64,000 nucleotides of DNA from Caulobacter sp. Root1455 (GCF_001426905.1 NZ_LMFQ01000012.1:1187-65186), one strand, 5' to 3'; shown: positions 25,637 to 35,186, counted from the first letter of the stretch. Notes: generated from the letters alone by a model not told the origin. Made by a program: numbers and translations.

Positions 25637-28600
25637 ATGCGGCACTCGGAAGTCACGCTCGACGACAAATATCTGCTCGAAGATGGTCGCGCGTTCATCA
25701 CCGGCGTGCAGGCGCTGATCAGAGTCCTCCTCGACAGAAAGCGCCTGGATACCCGGGCCGGGCTCAATACGGCGGGCTTCCTTTCCGGCTATCGGGGCTC
25801 GCCCCTGGGGGGATTGGATCAGCAGGCCGCTCGCCTCTCGAAGCTGCTCACCGCCCACGACGTGGTCTTCAAGGAAGGCCTGAACGAGGATCTGGCCGCC
25901 ACCGCCGTCTGGGGCAGCCAGCAGGCGAACCTGTTCCCGGGCGCGACTCACGACGGCGTGTTCGGCATGTGGTACGGCAAGGCGCCGGGCGTGGACCGCA
26001 CCGGCGACGTCTTCAAGCACGCCAATTTCGCCGGCGCCTTCCCGACCGGCGGCGTGCTGGCCGTGGCTGGCGACGACCACGCCTGCAAGAGCTCGACCCT
26101 GCCGTCGCAGTCTGAATTCGCGTTCCAGGACTTCGAGATGCCGGTGCTGTCGCCGGCCGACGTGCAGGAGGTGCTCGACTACGGCCTGCTGGGCATTTCG
26201 ATGTCGCGCTTCTCCGGCCTGTGGACCGGCATGATCGCCCTGGCCGACACCATGGACAGCGGCGTGACCATCGACGTCTCGCTGGACCGCCACAAGCTGG
26301 TCGTGCCCGAGAACTTCCCGATGCCGCCGGGCGGCCTGGGCATCCGGCTGAAGGACCAGCCGATGGAGAAGGAGCGCCGCCTCCGTCTTCACAAGATCCC
26401 CGCCGCCCTGGCCTTCGCCCGCGCCAACGGGATCGACCGGGTCGTGCTGGGCGCGCATCACGTTCGCGTCGGCAAGGCGCGCCTGGGCATCGTCTGCCAG
26501 GGCCAGGCCTACAAGGACGTGCTGGAGGCCTTCACCGCCATGGGCATGAGCCTGGAGGAGGCGTCGGACCTGGGCGTCTCGATCTACAAGGTCGGCATGC
26601 CCTGGCCGCTGGAGCCGCTGGGCATCCGCGCCTTCGCCGCCGGCCTCGAGACCCTGATGGTCGTCGAGCACAAGCGCGGCCTGATCGAGCCCCAGGCCCG
26701 GGCCGCCCTCTACGACCTGCCAGCCCACGCCCGCCCGCGGATCATCGGCAAGCTGGACGAACACGGCCATCCGCTGCTGTCGGAGCTGGGCTCGCTGTCG
26801 GTGGCCGAAATCGCCCTGGCGATCTATGACCGCCTGCCGGACGGCCCGCACATGGAGCGGGCCCAGGCCTATCTGAACCGCGTCTCGGCCGCCGGCGTCG
26901 CCGCCGTCAGCCTGGCCGCCGACCAGGCCCGCAAGCCGTTCTTCTGCTCGGGCTGCCCGCACAACACCTCGACCAAGCTGCCCGAGGGCAGCAGGGCCCT
27001 GGCCGGCATCGGCTGCCACTACATGGCCAGCTTCAACGACCCGTCGACCGACCTGAACACCCACATGGGCGGCGAAGGCCTGACCTGGGTGGGCGCCGCG
27101 CCGTTCACCACCGAAAAGCACGTCTTCCAGAACCTGGGCGACGGCACCTACAACCACTCCGGCTCGCTGGCGATCCGCGCCGCGATCGCGGCCGGGGCCA
27201 ACATCACCTACAAGCTGCTGTTCAACGACGCCGTCGCCATGACCGGCGGCCAGCGCGCCGAAAGCGGCTTCACCCCGGCCCAGATCACCCGCCAGCTGGC
27301 CGCCGAAGGCGTGGCCAAGACGGTGATCGTGGTCGACGAGCTGGAGCGCTATCAAAGCGTCAACGACCTGGCCCCCGGCGTCGAGGTCTTCCCGCGCGCC
27401 GAACTGATGAGCGTGCAGAAGATGCTGCGCGACACGCCTGGCACAACGGTGCTGCTCTACGACCAGACCTGCGCCACCGAAAAGCGCCGCCGCCGCAAGC
27501 GCGGGACCATGGCCAAGGCCACCAAGCGGGTGTTCATCAACCCGCTGGTCTGCGAGGGCTGCGGCGACTGCTCGATCAAGTCCAACTGCGTGTCGGTCGA
27601 GCCGCTGAACACCGAGTTCGGCCGCAAGCGCAAGATCAACCAGTCAACCTGCAACCAGGACTACAGCTGCGTCGACGGCTTCTGCCCGTCGTTCATCACC
27701 CTGGAAGGGGCCGAGAGCACGAACGCCAAGAAGGTCCCGGCCCTGACCGCCGACTCCACGCCCCTGCCGGTGTTCGACGACTTCCACGGCGTGCGCCGGA
27801 TCATCTTCACCGGCGTCGGCGGCACCGGTGTGACGACCGTGGCCTCGATCCTGGCCATGGCCGCCCACGTGGACGGCCGCGCCGGCAGCGTGGTCGACAT
27901 GACCGGCCTGGCCCAGAAGGGCGGCTCGGTGTTCAGCCACGTCAAGATCGGCGAGACCGAGGAGACGGTGGTCGGCGGCCGCGTGCCCGCCGCCAGCGCC
28001 GACGTGCTGATCGCCTGCGACATGCTGGTGGCCGCTTCGCCGGAAGGCCTGTCGCTGTACGCCAAGGACCGCACCAGCGCCTTCGGCAACAGCGACTTCG
28101 CCCCCACCGCCGACTTCGTCACCAGCCGCGACATCCGCTTCGACAGCGGGGCCATGGCCCGCCGCATCAAGGGCGCGGTGAAGAGCTTCGATTCCTGCCC
28201 GGCCCAGCACCTGGCCGAGACCCAGTTCGGCGACGCCATCTTCGCCAACATGATCATGGTCGGCTTCGCCTGGCAGCGCGGGGTGATCCCGCTGTCCAGC
28301 CGCGCGGTCTATCGGGCGATCAAGCTGAACGGCGTCGACTACGAGTCCAACCTGGCGGCCTTCGAACTGGGCCGCCGCGTGGCGCACGATCCGGCCTCGA
28401 TGGGGCCGCGCGACGCCGACGTGCCGACGCCGGAGACCATGCCGCTGGACGCGCTGATCGCCAAGCGGGCCGCCGACCTGACGGCCTACCAGAACGAGGC
28501 CTACGCCAAGCGCTACCTGGCTCGGATCGAGAAGGTCGCGGCGGCCGAGGCGGCCAACGGCGGCGGTGAGGCCCTGACCCGCGCGGCGGCCGTCAACCTC

Positions 28601-29068
28601 TACAAGCTGATGGCCTACAAGGACGAGTACGAGGTCGCCCGGCTCTATACCGACGGTCGCTTCGCGGCCGAGCTGGCCGGGACCTTCAAGGGCGGCAAGG
28701 CCAAGGTCTGGCTGGCCCCGCCGATCATCGGCGCCAAGGACAAGGACGGCAAGCCGCGCAAGATGGCCTTCGGCGGCTGGATGCTCGACTACGCCTTCCC
28801 GATCATGGCGAAGATGAAGGGCCTGCGCGGCGGGCCGCTGGACGTGTTCGGCAAGACCGAGGAGCGCCGCATGGAGCGCGGCCTGATCGCCGACTACGAG
28901 GTCACGCTCGACCGCCTCGTCGGCGGCCTGACCCCCGAGCGCCTGCCGCTGGCGGCCCGCATCGCCTCGGTCCCGCAGGACATCCGCGGCTACGGCCACG
29001 TCAAGGACGCCTCGGTGGTTAAGGCCAAGGCCGAGGCCAAGACGTTGTGGAGCCAGTGGGAGGGGTAG
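25637..29068 (+). CDS. Indolepyruvate:ferredoxin oxidoreductase, fused alpha/beta subunits
   Basis: The 1143-aa protein fuses the IorA and IorB units, as is usual in proteobacteria. The N-terminal pyrimidine domain has GYRGSPLGGLD; the TPP-binding region has CSGCPHNTSTKLPEGSRALAGIGCHYM and GGEGLTWVGAAPFT; a ferredoxin-like stretch supplies cysteines (VCEGCGDCSIKSNC and TCNQDYSCVDGFCPSF). The gamma-type domain follows (IIFTGVGGTGVTTVASILAMAAH…TGLAQKGGSVFSHVKI). It oxidatively decarboxylates arylpyruvates from aromatic amino acids to aryl-acetyl-CoA, reducing ferredoxin. It starts at ATG 25637 after GGGAGGAA, and has a divergent Lrp regulator. Confidence 0.94.
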   Translation: MRHSEVTLDDKYLLEDGRAFITGVQALIRVLLDRKRLDTRAGLNTAGFLSGYRGSPLGGLDQQAARLSKLLTAHDVVFKEGLNEDLAATAVWGSQQANLFPGATHDGVFGMWYGKAPGVDRTGDVFKHANFAGAFPTGGVLAVAGDDHACKSSTLPSQSEFAFQDFEMPVLSPADVQEVLDYGLLGISMSRFSGLWTGMIALADTMDSGVTIDVSLDRHKLVVPENFPMPPGGLGIRLKDQPMEKERRLRLHKIPAALAFARANGIDRVVLGAHHVRVGKARLGIVCQGQAYKDVLEAFTAMGMSLEEASDLGVSIYKVGMPWPLEPLGIRAFAAGLETLMVVEHKRGLIEPQARAALYDLPAHARPRIIGKLDEHGHPLLSELGSLSVAEIALAIYDRLPDGPHMERAQAYLNRVSAAGVAAVSLAADQARKPFFCSGCPHNTSTKLPEGSRALAGIGCHYMASFNDPSTDLNTHMGGEGLTWVGAAPFTTEKHVFQNLGDGTYNHSGSLAIRAAIAAGANITYKLLFNDAVAMTGGQRAESGFTPAQITRQLAAEGVAKTVIVVDELERYQSVNDLAPGVEVFPRAELMSVQKMLRDTPGTTVLLYDQTCATEKRRRRKRGTMAKATKRVFINPLVCEGCGDCSIKSNCVSVEPLNTEFGRKRKINQSTCNQDYSCVDGFCPSFITLEGAESTNAKKVPALTADSTPLPVFDDFHGVRRIIFTGVGGTGVTTVASILAMAAHVDGRAGSVVDMTGLAQKGGSVFSHVKIGETEETVVGGRVPAASADVLIACDMLVAASPEGLSLYAKDRTSAFGNSDFAPTADFVTSRDIRFDSGAMARRIKGAVKSFDSCPAQHLAETQFGDAIFANMIMVGFAWQRGVIPLSSRAVYRAIKLNGVDYESNLAAFELGRRVAHDPASMGPRDADVPTPETMPLDALIAKRAADLTAYQNEAYAKRYLARIEKVAAAEAANGGGEALTRAAAVNLYKLMAYKDEYEVARLYTDGRFAAELAGTFKGGKAKVWLAPPIIGAKDKDGKPRKMAFGGWMLDYAFPIMAKMKGLRGGPLDVFGKTEERRMERGLIADYEVTLDRLVGGLTPERLPLAARIASVPQDIRGYGHVKDASVVKAKAEAKTLWSQWEG

Positions 29069-29098
29069 GGGCGATAGCCCCGCACCTCCCTTTCAACC

Positions 29099-29133
29099 GT
29101 CATCCCGGGCCTTGTTGTTCAGTCCGGGATGAC
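29099..29133. repeat. GTCATCCCGG-family repeat
   Basis: GTCATCCCGG (29099-29108) and CCGGGATGAC (29124-29133) are perfect 10-bp arms between convergent genes. Confidence 0.65.
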
Positions 29134-29163
29134 GATCGAAAGAGGGGGCGAAATTCGACCCGC

Positions 29164-30279
29164 CTACTTCTGCGTCGTCCCGTCCGCCCGGTCGGGCTTG
29201 GCGCCGCTGGCGCGGATGTTGGTCACCGACTGCAGGGTCCCGAACCAGAACGGCGAGCCCAACGAGACGGCCAGGCCGGTGATCGCCAGGCCCAGCAGGG
29301 TCAGGAAGATCTTCACCGTCGCGCTCCAGCCGCTGCGATAGGGCGTCTTGCAGACCGAGGCGGGCCGCTTGCTGGGGGGCAGGGACTTGAGCGGCTGATG
29401 GACCAGGGCGCAAAGGTTCTCCTGATTCCAGCCGATCGGCAGGGGCAGGTCCTGGGCCAGGTTGGCGGCGCTCTCGCCGGTGTCGCAGGCGGCCTCGGAC
29501 GCGGCGCCGTCGACGTCGGCGGCGGCCTGGTCGCCATCCGTCGCGGCCGGGCCCGGCCCGGCCAACTGGGCCTGGGCGCCGCGCGCGTCGTCAGCGCCCC
29601 TGGCCGTCGTCGAGGCCTGGGCCACCAGGCCGGCCCGGGCCACCGGGTCGCGCCACAGGTTGTCGATCAACTGCAGCGAATTGACGTTGAAGGCTAAGGC
29701 GACCGCGAAGCCGGCCCAGAAGGTCAGCCGGTGGATCCAACGCTTATAGGCCCCGCCGGTGCGGTCCATGGCGCTGTCGAACCAGGTGGCGACCTTGGTC
29801 TGGAACACGTCGAGCTTGCCCTCGGCGTCGTCGAGCATCGGCAGCAGGGCGTTCTTCAGGGCGTCGTTATTCTGGATGCCGGCCACCGCGGTCTTCAGTT
29901 CGGCGAAGCTGAGATGGGCGGTTTCGGACGGCTTCAGCGTCTCGGTCAGGGCCACGGCGAAGGTCTTGCCGGGAATATAGGACGGCGCGTTCTTGAGCAG
30001 CGCGCCCCGCTTGGTGCAGTGGTCCTCGGCCGTCTGGTGGGACTTCAGGGCGCTGATCAGCGGGTGATTCCACACCGCGCACATCTCGGGCGACCATTCG
30101 CCGGAGGTCTTCTCCGAGCCGTCGCCGCCCAGCAGGCTCTGCACCCGCGACAGCAGATATTCGCTGCGCTTGTTGAGGAAGCTGGAGATGTATTCGTTGA
30201 GCGCGGTGACGAACAGGCTGACCAGCAGGTAGACGAAGATCAGTCCGATCGCGACGTCGAGCGCGGCGCCGAAGTTCAT
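29164..30279 (-). CDS. Membrane protein of unknown function (371 aa)
   Basis: It has an N-terminal membrane segment (LDVAIGLIFVYLLVSLFVTALNEYI), a long soluble domain (about 30-185), a second segment near RLTFWAGFAVALAFNVNSL, an Ala/Gly/Asp-rich low-complexity linker with a few cysteines, and a last segment (VKIFLTLLGLAITGLAVSLGSPFWFGTL) before a short polar tail. The start MNFGAALDVAIGL is good. The pattern FVTALNEYISSFLNKRSEYLLSRVQSLLGG and FWFGTLQSVTNIRASG recurs in uncharacterised bacterial membrane proteins. I cannot assign a role. Confidence 0.8.
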   Translation of the reverse strand: MNFGAALDVAIGLIFVYLLVSLFVTALNEYISSFLNKRSEYLLSRVQSLLGGDGSEKTSGEWSPEMCAVWNHPLISALKSHQTAEDHCTKRGALLKNAPSYIPGKTFAVALTETLKPSETAHLSFAELKTAVAGIQNNDALKNALLPMLDDAEGKLDVFQTKVATWFDSAMDRTGGAYKRWIHRLTFWAGFAVALAFNVNSLQLIDNLWRDPVARAGLVAQASTTARGADDARGAQAQLAGPGPAATDGDQAAADVDGAASEAACDTGESAANLAQDLPLPIGWNQENLCALVHQPLKSLPPSKRPASVCKTPYRSGWSATVKIFLTLLGLAITGLAVSLGSPFWFGTLQSVTNIRASGAKPDRADGTTQK

Positions 30280-30439
30280 GATGCCCTTCCCTGGGGGCTG
30301 GTTCCCGCGACCAGCGCTTCCTCAACCTTGTCGCGCAAGGTTTCACAGCTCTCCGAAAAGGGCAACGAAGGTCGGCGAACCTCGGTCTCGGCCATGACCA
30401 GCGTCTAGCGCGTTCGCGGAGCCGTGCTAGGCTGGCCGC

Positions 30440-30739
30440 ATGGATAAGCCGGTTCAGCCAAGGCCCGTCGTGGTGACCCTTCGGCCCGAGGACGCGTTCG
30501 ATCTCGGAGAGCGCGTGGCGCGTGGCGAATTCTCGTCGCTGGACGAGGCGGTGGCCGCCGAACTGGCGGACCTGAACTATCGCCGCGCCGTCGAGATCAT
30601 GGGCGGCGGCGACAAGCTGGAGGCCTTGCTGGAAAGGCTGGAGGCCGAGGATGACCCCGCGGCGAATGTCGAGGCCGAGGGCTTCTTCGCGGAGCTTCGC
30701 GCGGGCTTGAAGCAGCGCCTGGATGCATCGCGCGGGTGA
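30440..30739 (+). CDS. ParD-like ribbon-helix-helix protein, orphan antitoxin
   Basis: The 99-aa protein has a ParD/CopG-type N-terminus (VVVTLRPEDAFDLGERVARGEFSSLDEAVAAELADLNYRR), with a beta strand and two helices as in RHH antitoxins, and a C-terminal arm (EGFFAELRAGLKQRLDASRG) of the kind that wraps a ParE toxin. No ParE-like gene follows: the next gene, 22 bases on, is an FAD oxidase. It is either an orphan antitoxin or a DNA-binding protein put to another use. Confidence 0.65.
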   Translation: MDKPVQPRPVVVTLRPEDAFDLGERVARGEFSSLDEAVAAELADLNYRRAVEIMGGGDKLEALLERLEAEDDPAANVEAEGFFAELRAGLKQRLDASRG

Positions 30740-30761
30740 AGCGGCGGCTGGTGATCTCCCA

Positions 30762-31877
30762 ATGACCCAAGCATTCGATTTCGACGCCGTCGTGGTGGGC
30801 GCCGGCGCCGTCGGTCTGGCCTGCGGCTACGCCCTGTCCCGGCGGGGGCTGGTCGTCGCGGTGCTGGAGGGCGAAGGCCATATCGGCCAGGGCGTGTCGT
30901 CGCGCAATTCCGAGGTGATCCACGGCGGGCTCTACTATCCGACCGGCTCGCTGAAGGCGCGGTTCTGCGTCCAGGGACGGCGGCTGCTCTACGCGTTCCT
31001 CGACAAGCATCACCTCGACTACAAGAAGTGCGGCAAGCTGGTGGTGGCCACCAGCGAAAGCGAGATCCCGCAGCTGGAGGCGATCTTCCAGCAGGCCCTG
31101 GCCAACGACGTCGAGGGCATGGAGCACCTGACCGGCGTCCAGGCCCGGGCGCTGGAGCCGGGCCTCAACGCCCACACCGCCCTGCTGTCGCCCGAGAGCG
31201 GCGTGTTCGCCAGCCACGACTACATGCTGGCCCTGCAGGGCGAGATCGAGGCGGCCGGCGGGGCGGTGGTGGTGAGCACCCCGTTCGAGGGCGCCACGCC
31301 CCGAGCCGACGGCGGCTTCATCGTGCGGATCGGCGGGGCCGAGCCGGCCAGCCTGACCTGCCGCCTGCTGGTCACCGCCCCCGGCCTTTCGGCGCAGGCC
31401 GTGGCCGGGACGATCGAAGGCTTCCCGGCCGACCAGATTCCCAAGGGCTGGTACGGCAAGGGCGTCTATTTCCGGCTGGCGGCCAAGGCGCCGTTCCAGC
31501 GGCTGATCTATCCGCCGCCGATCCACGGAGCCCTGGGCACCCACTATCGCAACGACCTGGGCGGCCAGGCGGTGTTCGGGCCCGACCTGGAATACGTCCC
31601 GGCCCCCGACTATTCGGTCGATCCGGCCAAGGCGGCCGCCTTCGCCGCCTATGTCCGCAAGTTCTGGCCGGACGTGCCCGAGGCGCTGTTGGTTCCCGAC
31701 TATGCCGGGGTGCGGCCCAAGATCCACGGTCCGGACGAGCCGCAGCCGGACTTCCAGCTGAGCGGCGCCGACACGCACGGGTTGGAAGGCCTGATGGCGC
31801 TGTTCGGCATCGAGAGCCCCGGCCTGACCAGTTCCCTGGCGATCGGCGAAGAGGTCGCGCTTCGCCTGACGGCGTAG
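30762..31877 (+). CDS. FAD-dependent oxidoreductase, L-2-hydroxyglutarate oxidase-like
   Basis: The 371-aa DAO-family flavoprotein has the dinucleotide motif VVVGAGAVGLACGYALSRRGLVVAVLE, the LhgO-type segment SSRNSEVIHGGLYYPTGSLKARFCVQGRRLLYAFLDKH, and the C-terminal FAD motif FGIESPGLTSSLAIGEEVA. Members oxidise L-2-hydroxyglutarate or related 2-hydroxy acids to 2-oxo acids, passing electrons to the membrane. ATG 30762 is preferred because upstream residues are not part of the fold. It lies 22 bases after the RHH gene and may be co-transcribed. Confidence 0.88.
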   Translation: MTQAFDFDAVVVGAGAVGLACGYALSRRGLVVAVLEGEGHIGQGVSSRNSEVIHGGLYYPTGSLKARFCVQGRRLLYAFLDKHHLDYKKCGKLVVATSESEIPQLEAIFQQALANDVEGMEHLTGVQARALEPGLNAHTALLSPESGVFASHDYMLALQGEIEAAGGAVVVSTPFEGATPRADGGFIVRIGGAEPASLTCRLLVTAPGLSAQAVAGTIEGFPADQIPKGWYGKGVYFRLAAKAPFQRLIYPPPIHGALGTHYRNDLGGQAVFGPDLEYVPAPDYSVDPAKAAAFAAYVRKFWPDVPEALLVPDYAGVRPKIHGPDEPQPDFQLSGADTHGLEGLMALFGIESPGLTSSLAIGEEVALRLTA

Positions 31878-31933
31878 CTTTGCCACCAACCGCCGCTTCG
31901 CGCGTTGCAATCTTGGCTTTTCAGGAGGGCGCG

Positions 31934-32305
31934 ATGCTGGACGACTTCATCGACAGACTGATTTCGCGGTTGATGGCCGGGGCCGGCCTGATCATGGCCG
32001 CGGCGATCGCGGCGGTGGCGGGGGCGATGGCGGTGTTCGCCTTCCTGTCCCAGTGGGTCGGCTCGGCCTGGGCCTACACCATCGTCGCGGTGGTGGCGGC
32101 CGTGGTCGTCGCCGTCTGGTCGCTGCTGCACAAGCAGCACCTGGCCCGCACCCGGCAGCCGCCGCTGGACAAGCGGGTCCTGGCCATGATGCAGGAGCAT
32201 CCGACGGCCTCGTTCCTGGCCGGCATGGCCGCCGCGACCCTGCTGAAGGGCAAGCCCTCGCTGGCCGCGAGTTTGTGGGAGGCTCGGAAGGGGAAACCGA
32301 AGTAG
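31934..32305 (+). CDS. Small membrane protein of unknown function (123 aa)
   Basis: ATG 31934 follows CAGGAGGGCGCG. The product has two adjacent membrane segments (LIMAAAIAAVAGAMAVFAFLSQW and AWAYTIVAVVAAVVVAVWSLL) and a cytoplasmic tail with a third weakly hydrophobic stretch (ASFLAGMAAATLLKG). The arrangement resembles phage-holin-superfamily or YqjD/DUF-type inner-membrane proteins, but no assignment is safe. Confidence 0.75.
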   Translation: MLDDFIDRLISRLMAGAGLIMAAAIAAVAGAMAVFAFLSQWVGSAWAYTIVAVVAAVVVAVWSLLHKQHLARTRQPPLDKRVLAMMQEHPTASFLAGMAAATLLKGKPSLAASLWEARKGKPK

Positions 32306-32307
32306 GG

Positions 32308-32453
32308 CGGTGGCTCACGCACTTGCCCCCACCTGACGGCTTCGCCGTCTGTCCGCCCCCAGAGGGGGCGGAGGACGCGCGCACGGCTCCTTTTCCCCCT
32401 CTGGGGGAAGACGGTCGCGAAGCGACCCATAGGGAGCAAGTGTTCGCCGCTTA
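32308..32453. repeat. ~145-bp dispersed element, copy B (inverted relative to copy A)
   Basis: The sequence from GCGGTGGCTCACGC to TGTTCGCCGC is, read on the minus strand, nearly the same as 20683-20827, with the same order of four hairpins and compensating changes in the stems (for example CCCTCTGGGGG for CCATAGGGGG). It again spans the space between two convergent stop codons. Confidence 0.7.
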
Positions 32454-33668
32454 GCCCTTCGGAACGACCCGCAGCACCCGCCCGTCGTCCTCATCCGTCA
32501 CCAGGTACAGCGCCCCGTCCGGGCCGACCTTCACGTCGCGGATGCGGAAGTTCAGCTCCGACAGCAGGCGCTCCTCGCCGACCACCTGGTGGTCCTTCAG
32601 CGTCAGCCGCACCAGGTAGCCCTTGAGCCCGCCGACGAACAGGCTGCCCTTCCAGGCCGGGAACAGGTCGGCGTTGTAGAAGGCCAGGCCCGAGGGGGCG
32701 ATCACCGGGTCCCAGTAGTAGAGCGGCTGCTCCATGCCCTCGTGCTGGGTGACGCCGTCGCCGATCGGCTTGCCCGAATAGTCCTCGCCATAGGTGATGG
32801 TCGGCCAGCCGTAGTCCTTGCCGGCCTTGGGGGTGTTGAGCTCGTCGCCGCCCTTGGCGCCGTGCTCGACGGTCCACAGCTCGCCGGTCCACGGGTTGAT
32901 CGTCGCGCCCTGCAGGTTGCGGTGGCCCCTGGACCAGATCTCCGGCTTGGCCTGCGGATTGCCGACATAGGGGTTGTCGGCCGGGATCGAACCATCGGGC
33001 CGGATGCGGATGACCTTGCCCAGGGCCGCGTCCAGCTTCTGGGCCTGCATCCGGCCGGGGATGATCGACCGCTCGCCGGTGGTCACGAACAGCGCCCCGT
33101 CGCGGGCAAAGGCCAGGCGGCCGCCGAAGTGCAGGGCCGAGTCCATGGTCGGCATCTGCCGCCAGATCACCTGGACGTTCTCCAGCTTCGGCGCGGCGCC
33201 GGGCACGAGCTTGCCGCGCGCCGCCGTCGTGCCGTTGCCGCCTTCGCGCGGCTCGGCATAGGTCCAGTAGATCAGGCCGGTCTTGGCGTAGTCGGGGTCC
33301 AGCGCCACGTCCAGCAAGCCGCCCTGGCCCTCGGCATAGACCGCCGGCAGGCCGGCGACGGCGGGCGACAGCTTGCCGTCGGCGCCCAGGATCCGCAGGC
33401 GGCCGGCCCGCTCGGTGACCAGCTTGGAGCCGTCGGGCAGGAAGGCCAGGCTCCAGGGATGGTCCAAGCCCGTGGCCAGGGTCTCGACCTGATAGGCGAC
33501 GCCCAGCTTCTCCTCGGGCGCGCGGGTCTGCCCTGGGAAGGCCGGCTTCTGGTCGGGCGCGTTGGGCGGACCGGTCTCGACCGGTGGGTTCGGCACGGCC
33601 TGGGCCGTGTTGGCGGGGCCGCACGCCGACAGGACCAGCGCGGCGAGGGCGAGATGGCGAAGACGCAT
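32451..33668 (-). CDS. PQQ-dependent sugar dehydrogenase-type lipoprotein (Asd/YliI-like)
   Basis: The 405-aa protein has a lipoprotein signal ([16 protein letters not shown]), a Pro-rich linker, and a six-bladed propeller of the soluble glucose-dehydrogenase type: [106 protein letters not shown] and [26 protein letters not shown]. Such proteins oxidise aldose sugars in the periplasm using PQQ. No PQQ synthesis genes are in view. Confidence 0.9.
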   Translation of the reverse strand: MRLRHLALAALVLSACGPANTAQAVPNPPVETGPPNAPDQKPAFPGQTRAPEEKLGVAYQVETLATGLDHPWSLAFLPDGSKLVTERAGRLRILGADGKLSPAVAGLPAVYAEGQGGLLDVALDPDYAKTGLIYWTYAEPREGGNGTTAARGKLVPGAAPKLENVQVIWRQMPTMDSALHFGGRLAFARDGALFVTTGERSIIPGRMQAQKLDAALGKVIRIRPDGSIPADNPYVGNPQAKPEIWSRGHRNLQGATINPWTGELWTVEHGAKGGDELNTPKAGKDYGWPTITYGEDYSGKPIGDGVTQHEGMEQPLYYWDPVIAPSGLAFYNADLFPAWKGSLFVGGLKGYLVRLTLKDHQVVGEERLLSELNFRIRDVKVGPDGALYLVTDEDDGRVLRVVPKG

Positions 33669-33936
33669 GGGAACTGTCCGGTTGGGATGGGGGCGACGGG
33701 GCTGTTGACGACGTTGTCATTTCAATCCGCGCTTGTCATCCGCTCCTAGCTGTCATCCCGGACGAGCGCGCAGCGCGAAGATCCGGGACCGACGCCTGAG
33801 CGCCGCGCTTCCGGCGGTCCCGGATCTTCACCCGGCTTCGCCGGGCTCGTCCGGGATGACAGGCAGGAGGGAGCGTTGACTTGAACCACGCCGCCGACGA
33901 AGGTCCGGCCTCGCCGAGCCAGAAACGGAGCCCGCC
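33669..33936. repeat. Gap holding a long GTCATCCCGG-family repeat (33750-33862)
   Basis: CTGTCATCCCGG (33750-33761) pairs with CCGGGATGACAG (33851-33862). Inside are the stems GATCCGGGACCG/CGGTCCCGGATC and CCCGGCTTCGCCGGG. The rest of the gap is the region between divergent genes and shows no ORF. Confidence 0.7.
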
Positions 33937-34989
33937 TTGACCGCCATCCTGCACGCCATGTTGGGCAAGGGCCTGGGCGGGCTGGAGCAGGTGTTCCTCG
34001 ACTACCAGCCGATCCTGGAGGCCTACGCGGCCCGGGACGGCGGCGCGGCCACGGGCCTGGTCCGGGCCGGCGGCAAGGTCGCCGCCCAACAGAGCGGCCG
34101 CGTGCCGCCGCTGACGGCCATGCCGGCCTATACCGACTGGGACCCGGTGACGGTCGGCGCCGCCCGCAAGATCGTCAAGGCCACGGCCCCGAACCTGATC
34201 CTCAGCCACGGCCAGCGGCCCGCCCGCCTGCTGGCCAGGGTCGCGCCGGCCAAGGCCGTGCTGGCGATCTGCGTGCACAAGCCGGCCTTCGACGTCGAGA
34301 CCACGCGCACCCACTATGTCTGCGTCGGCCGGCACCTGGCCGACCTGGCGATCGAGCGCGGCGTGCCGGCCCAGCGCGTGCACTTCGTGCCCAACGCCGT
34401 GAAGCCGCCGACAACGCTGGCGACGCCGTTTCGCGACGGAATCTGCGCGCCGCGCGTCGTCGCCGCCGGCCGCCTGCATCCCAAGAAGGGCTTCGACGTG
34501 CTGATCGCCGCCCTGGCGCTGCTGCGCGATCAGGGCCAGGGCTTCGAGTGCGAGATCGCCGGCGAGGGCGACGAGCGCGGCAAGCTGGAGGGACTGATCG
34601 CCCAGCACGGCCTGGGCGATCGCGTGCGCCTGGTCGGTTGGCGCGGCGACGTCTCGGCCTTCCTGGCGACCGGTGACGTCTTCGCCTTCCCGTCCCACCA
34701 GGAGGGCTTTCCGCTGGTGCTGCTCGAGGCCATGGCCGTCGGCCTGCCGGCCGTGTCGGCCGCGATTCCCGGGCCGGTGGAGATGATCGAAGGCGGCGTC
34801 GACGGCGTCCTGGTCCCGCCGGGCGACCCGGCCGCCCTGGCGAAGGCCCTGGCCGGCGTGATCGCCACCCCTCGAAAGGCCCGCGCCCTGGGCGTGGCGG
34901 CCCGCGCCAAGGTGTTGGCCGACTATGGTCCGGAAAGCCTGAAGCGGCGTCTCGACGCGGTGCTCGATCTGATGCTCGGACGGGCTTGA
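33937..34989 (+). CDS. Glycosyltransferase family 4 (GT-B)
   Basis: The 350-aa protein has the two-Rossmann GT-B order. The C-terminal half holds the GT4 signature: VVAAGRLHPKKGFDVLIAALALL, CEIAGEGDERGKLEGLIAQHGLGDRVRLVGWRGDVSAFLATGDVFAFPSHQEGFPLVLLEAMAVGLPAVS, with the EGFPLVLLE motif that binds the nucleotide-sugar. The N-terminal half starts TTG 33937 after ACGGAG with MTAILHAMLGKGLGGLEQVF, the usual acceptor-domain start. It probably adds a sugar to an envelope glycan; acceptor unknown. No other glycan genes flank it. Confidence 0.9.
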   Translation: MTAILHAMLGKGLGGLEQVFLDYQPILEAYAARDGGAATGLVRAGGKVAAQQSGRVPPLTAMPAYTDWDPVTVGAARKIVKATAPNLILSHGQRPARLLARVAPAKAVLAICVHKPAFDVETTRTHYVCVGRHLADLAIERGVPAQRVHFVPNAVKPPTTLATPFRDGICAPRVVAAGRLHPKKGFDVLIAALALLRDQGQGFECEIAGEGDERGKLEGLIAQHGLGDRVRLVGWRGDVSAFLATGDVFAFPSHQEGFPLVLLEAMAVGLPAVSAAIPGPVEMIEGGVDGVLVPPGDPAALAKALAGVIATPRKARALGVAARAKVLADYGPESLKRRLDAVLDLMLGRA

Positions 34990-35033
34990 AGCCGCCCCCG
35001 CTTTGCGCTTATAAGCCCGCCTCCGCTTCGTGC

Positions 35034-35110
35034 GGCTGGGTAGCTCAGATGGTTAGAGCGGTGGATTCATAACCCACAGGTCGGCGGTTCGATCCCGCCC
35101 CCAGCCACCA
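35034..35110 (+). tRNA. tRNA-Met (CAT), elongator type
   Basis: Cloverleaf: acceptor GGCTGGG (35034-35040) pairs with CCCAGCC (35100-35106); discriminator A and encoded CCA follow (35107-35110). The anticodon loop is TTCATAA (35066-35072) with anticodon CAT; the T arm is GGCGG-TTCGATC-CCGCC (35083-35099). The anticodon stem has one A-C mismatch next to the loop. A lysidine-modified tRNA-Ile2 also has CAT, but the overall sequence fits elongator Met better. It lacks the initiator acceptor-end mismatch. Confidence 0.93.
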
Positions 35111-35186
35111 CCCCCGGGTCCTGGCGGCCCTGGATGTCGGCGGTTCCCAAAATCAAAACCCCGCGACCCAATATTTCGCGTCGCCG

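Noticed and set aside
34981-35150. tRNA-Met as an attachment site of an integrated element
   Set aside because: No integrase and no direct repeat of the tRNA 3' end were seen in the window; neighbours are ordinary chromosomal genes.
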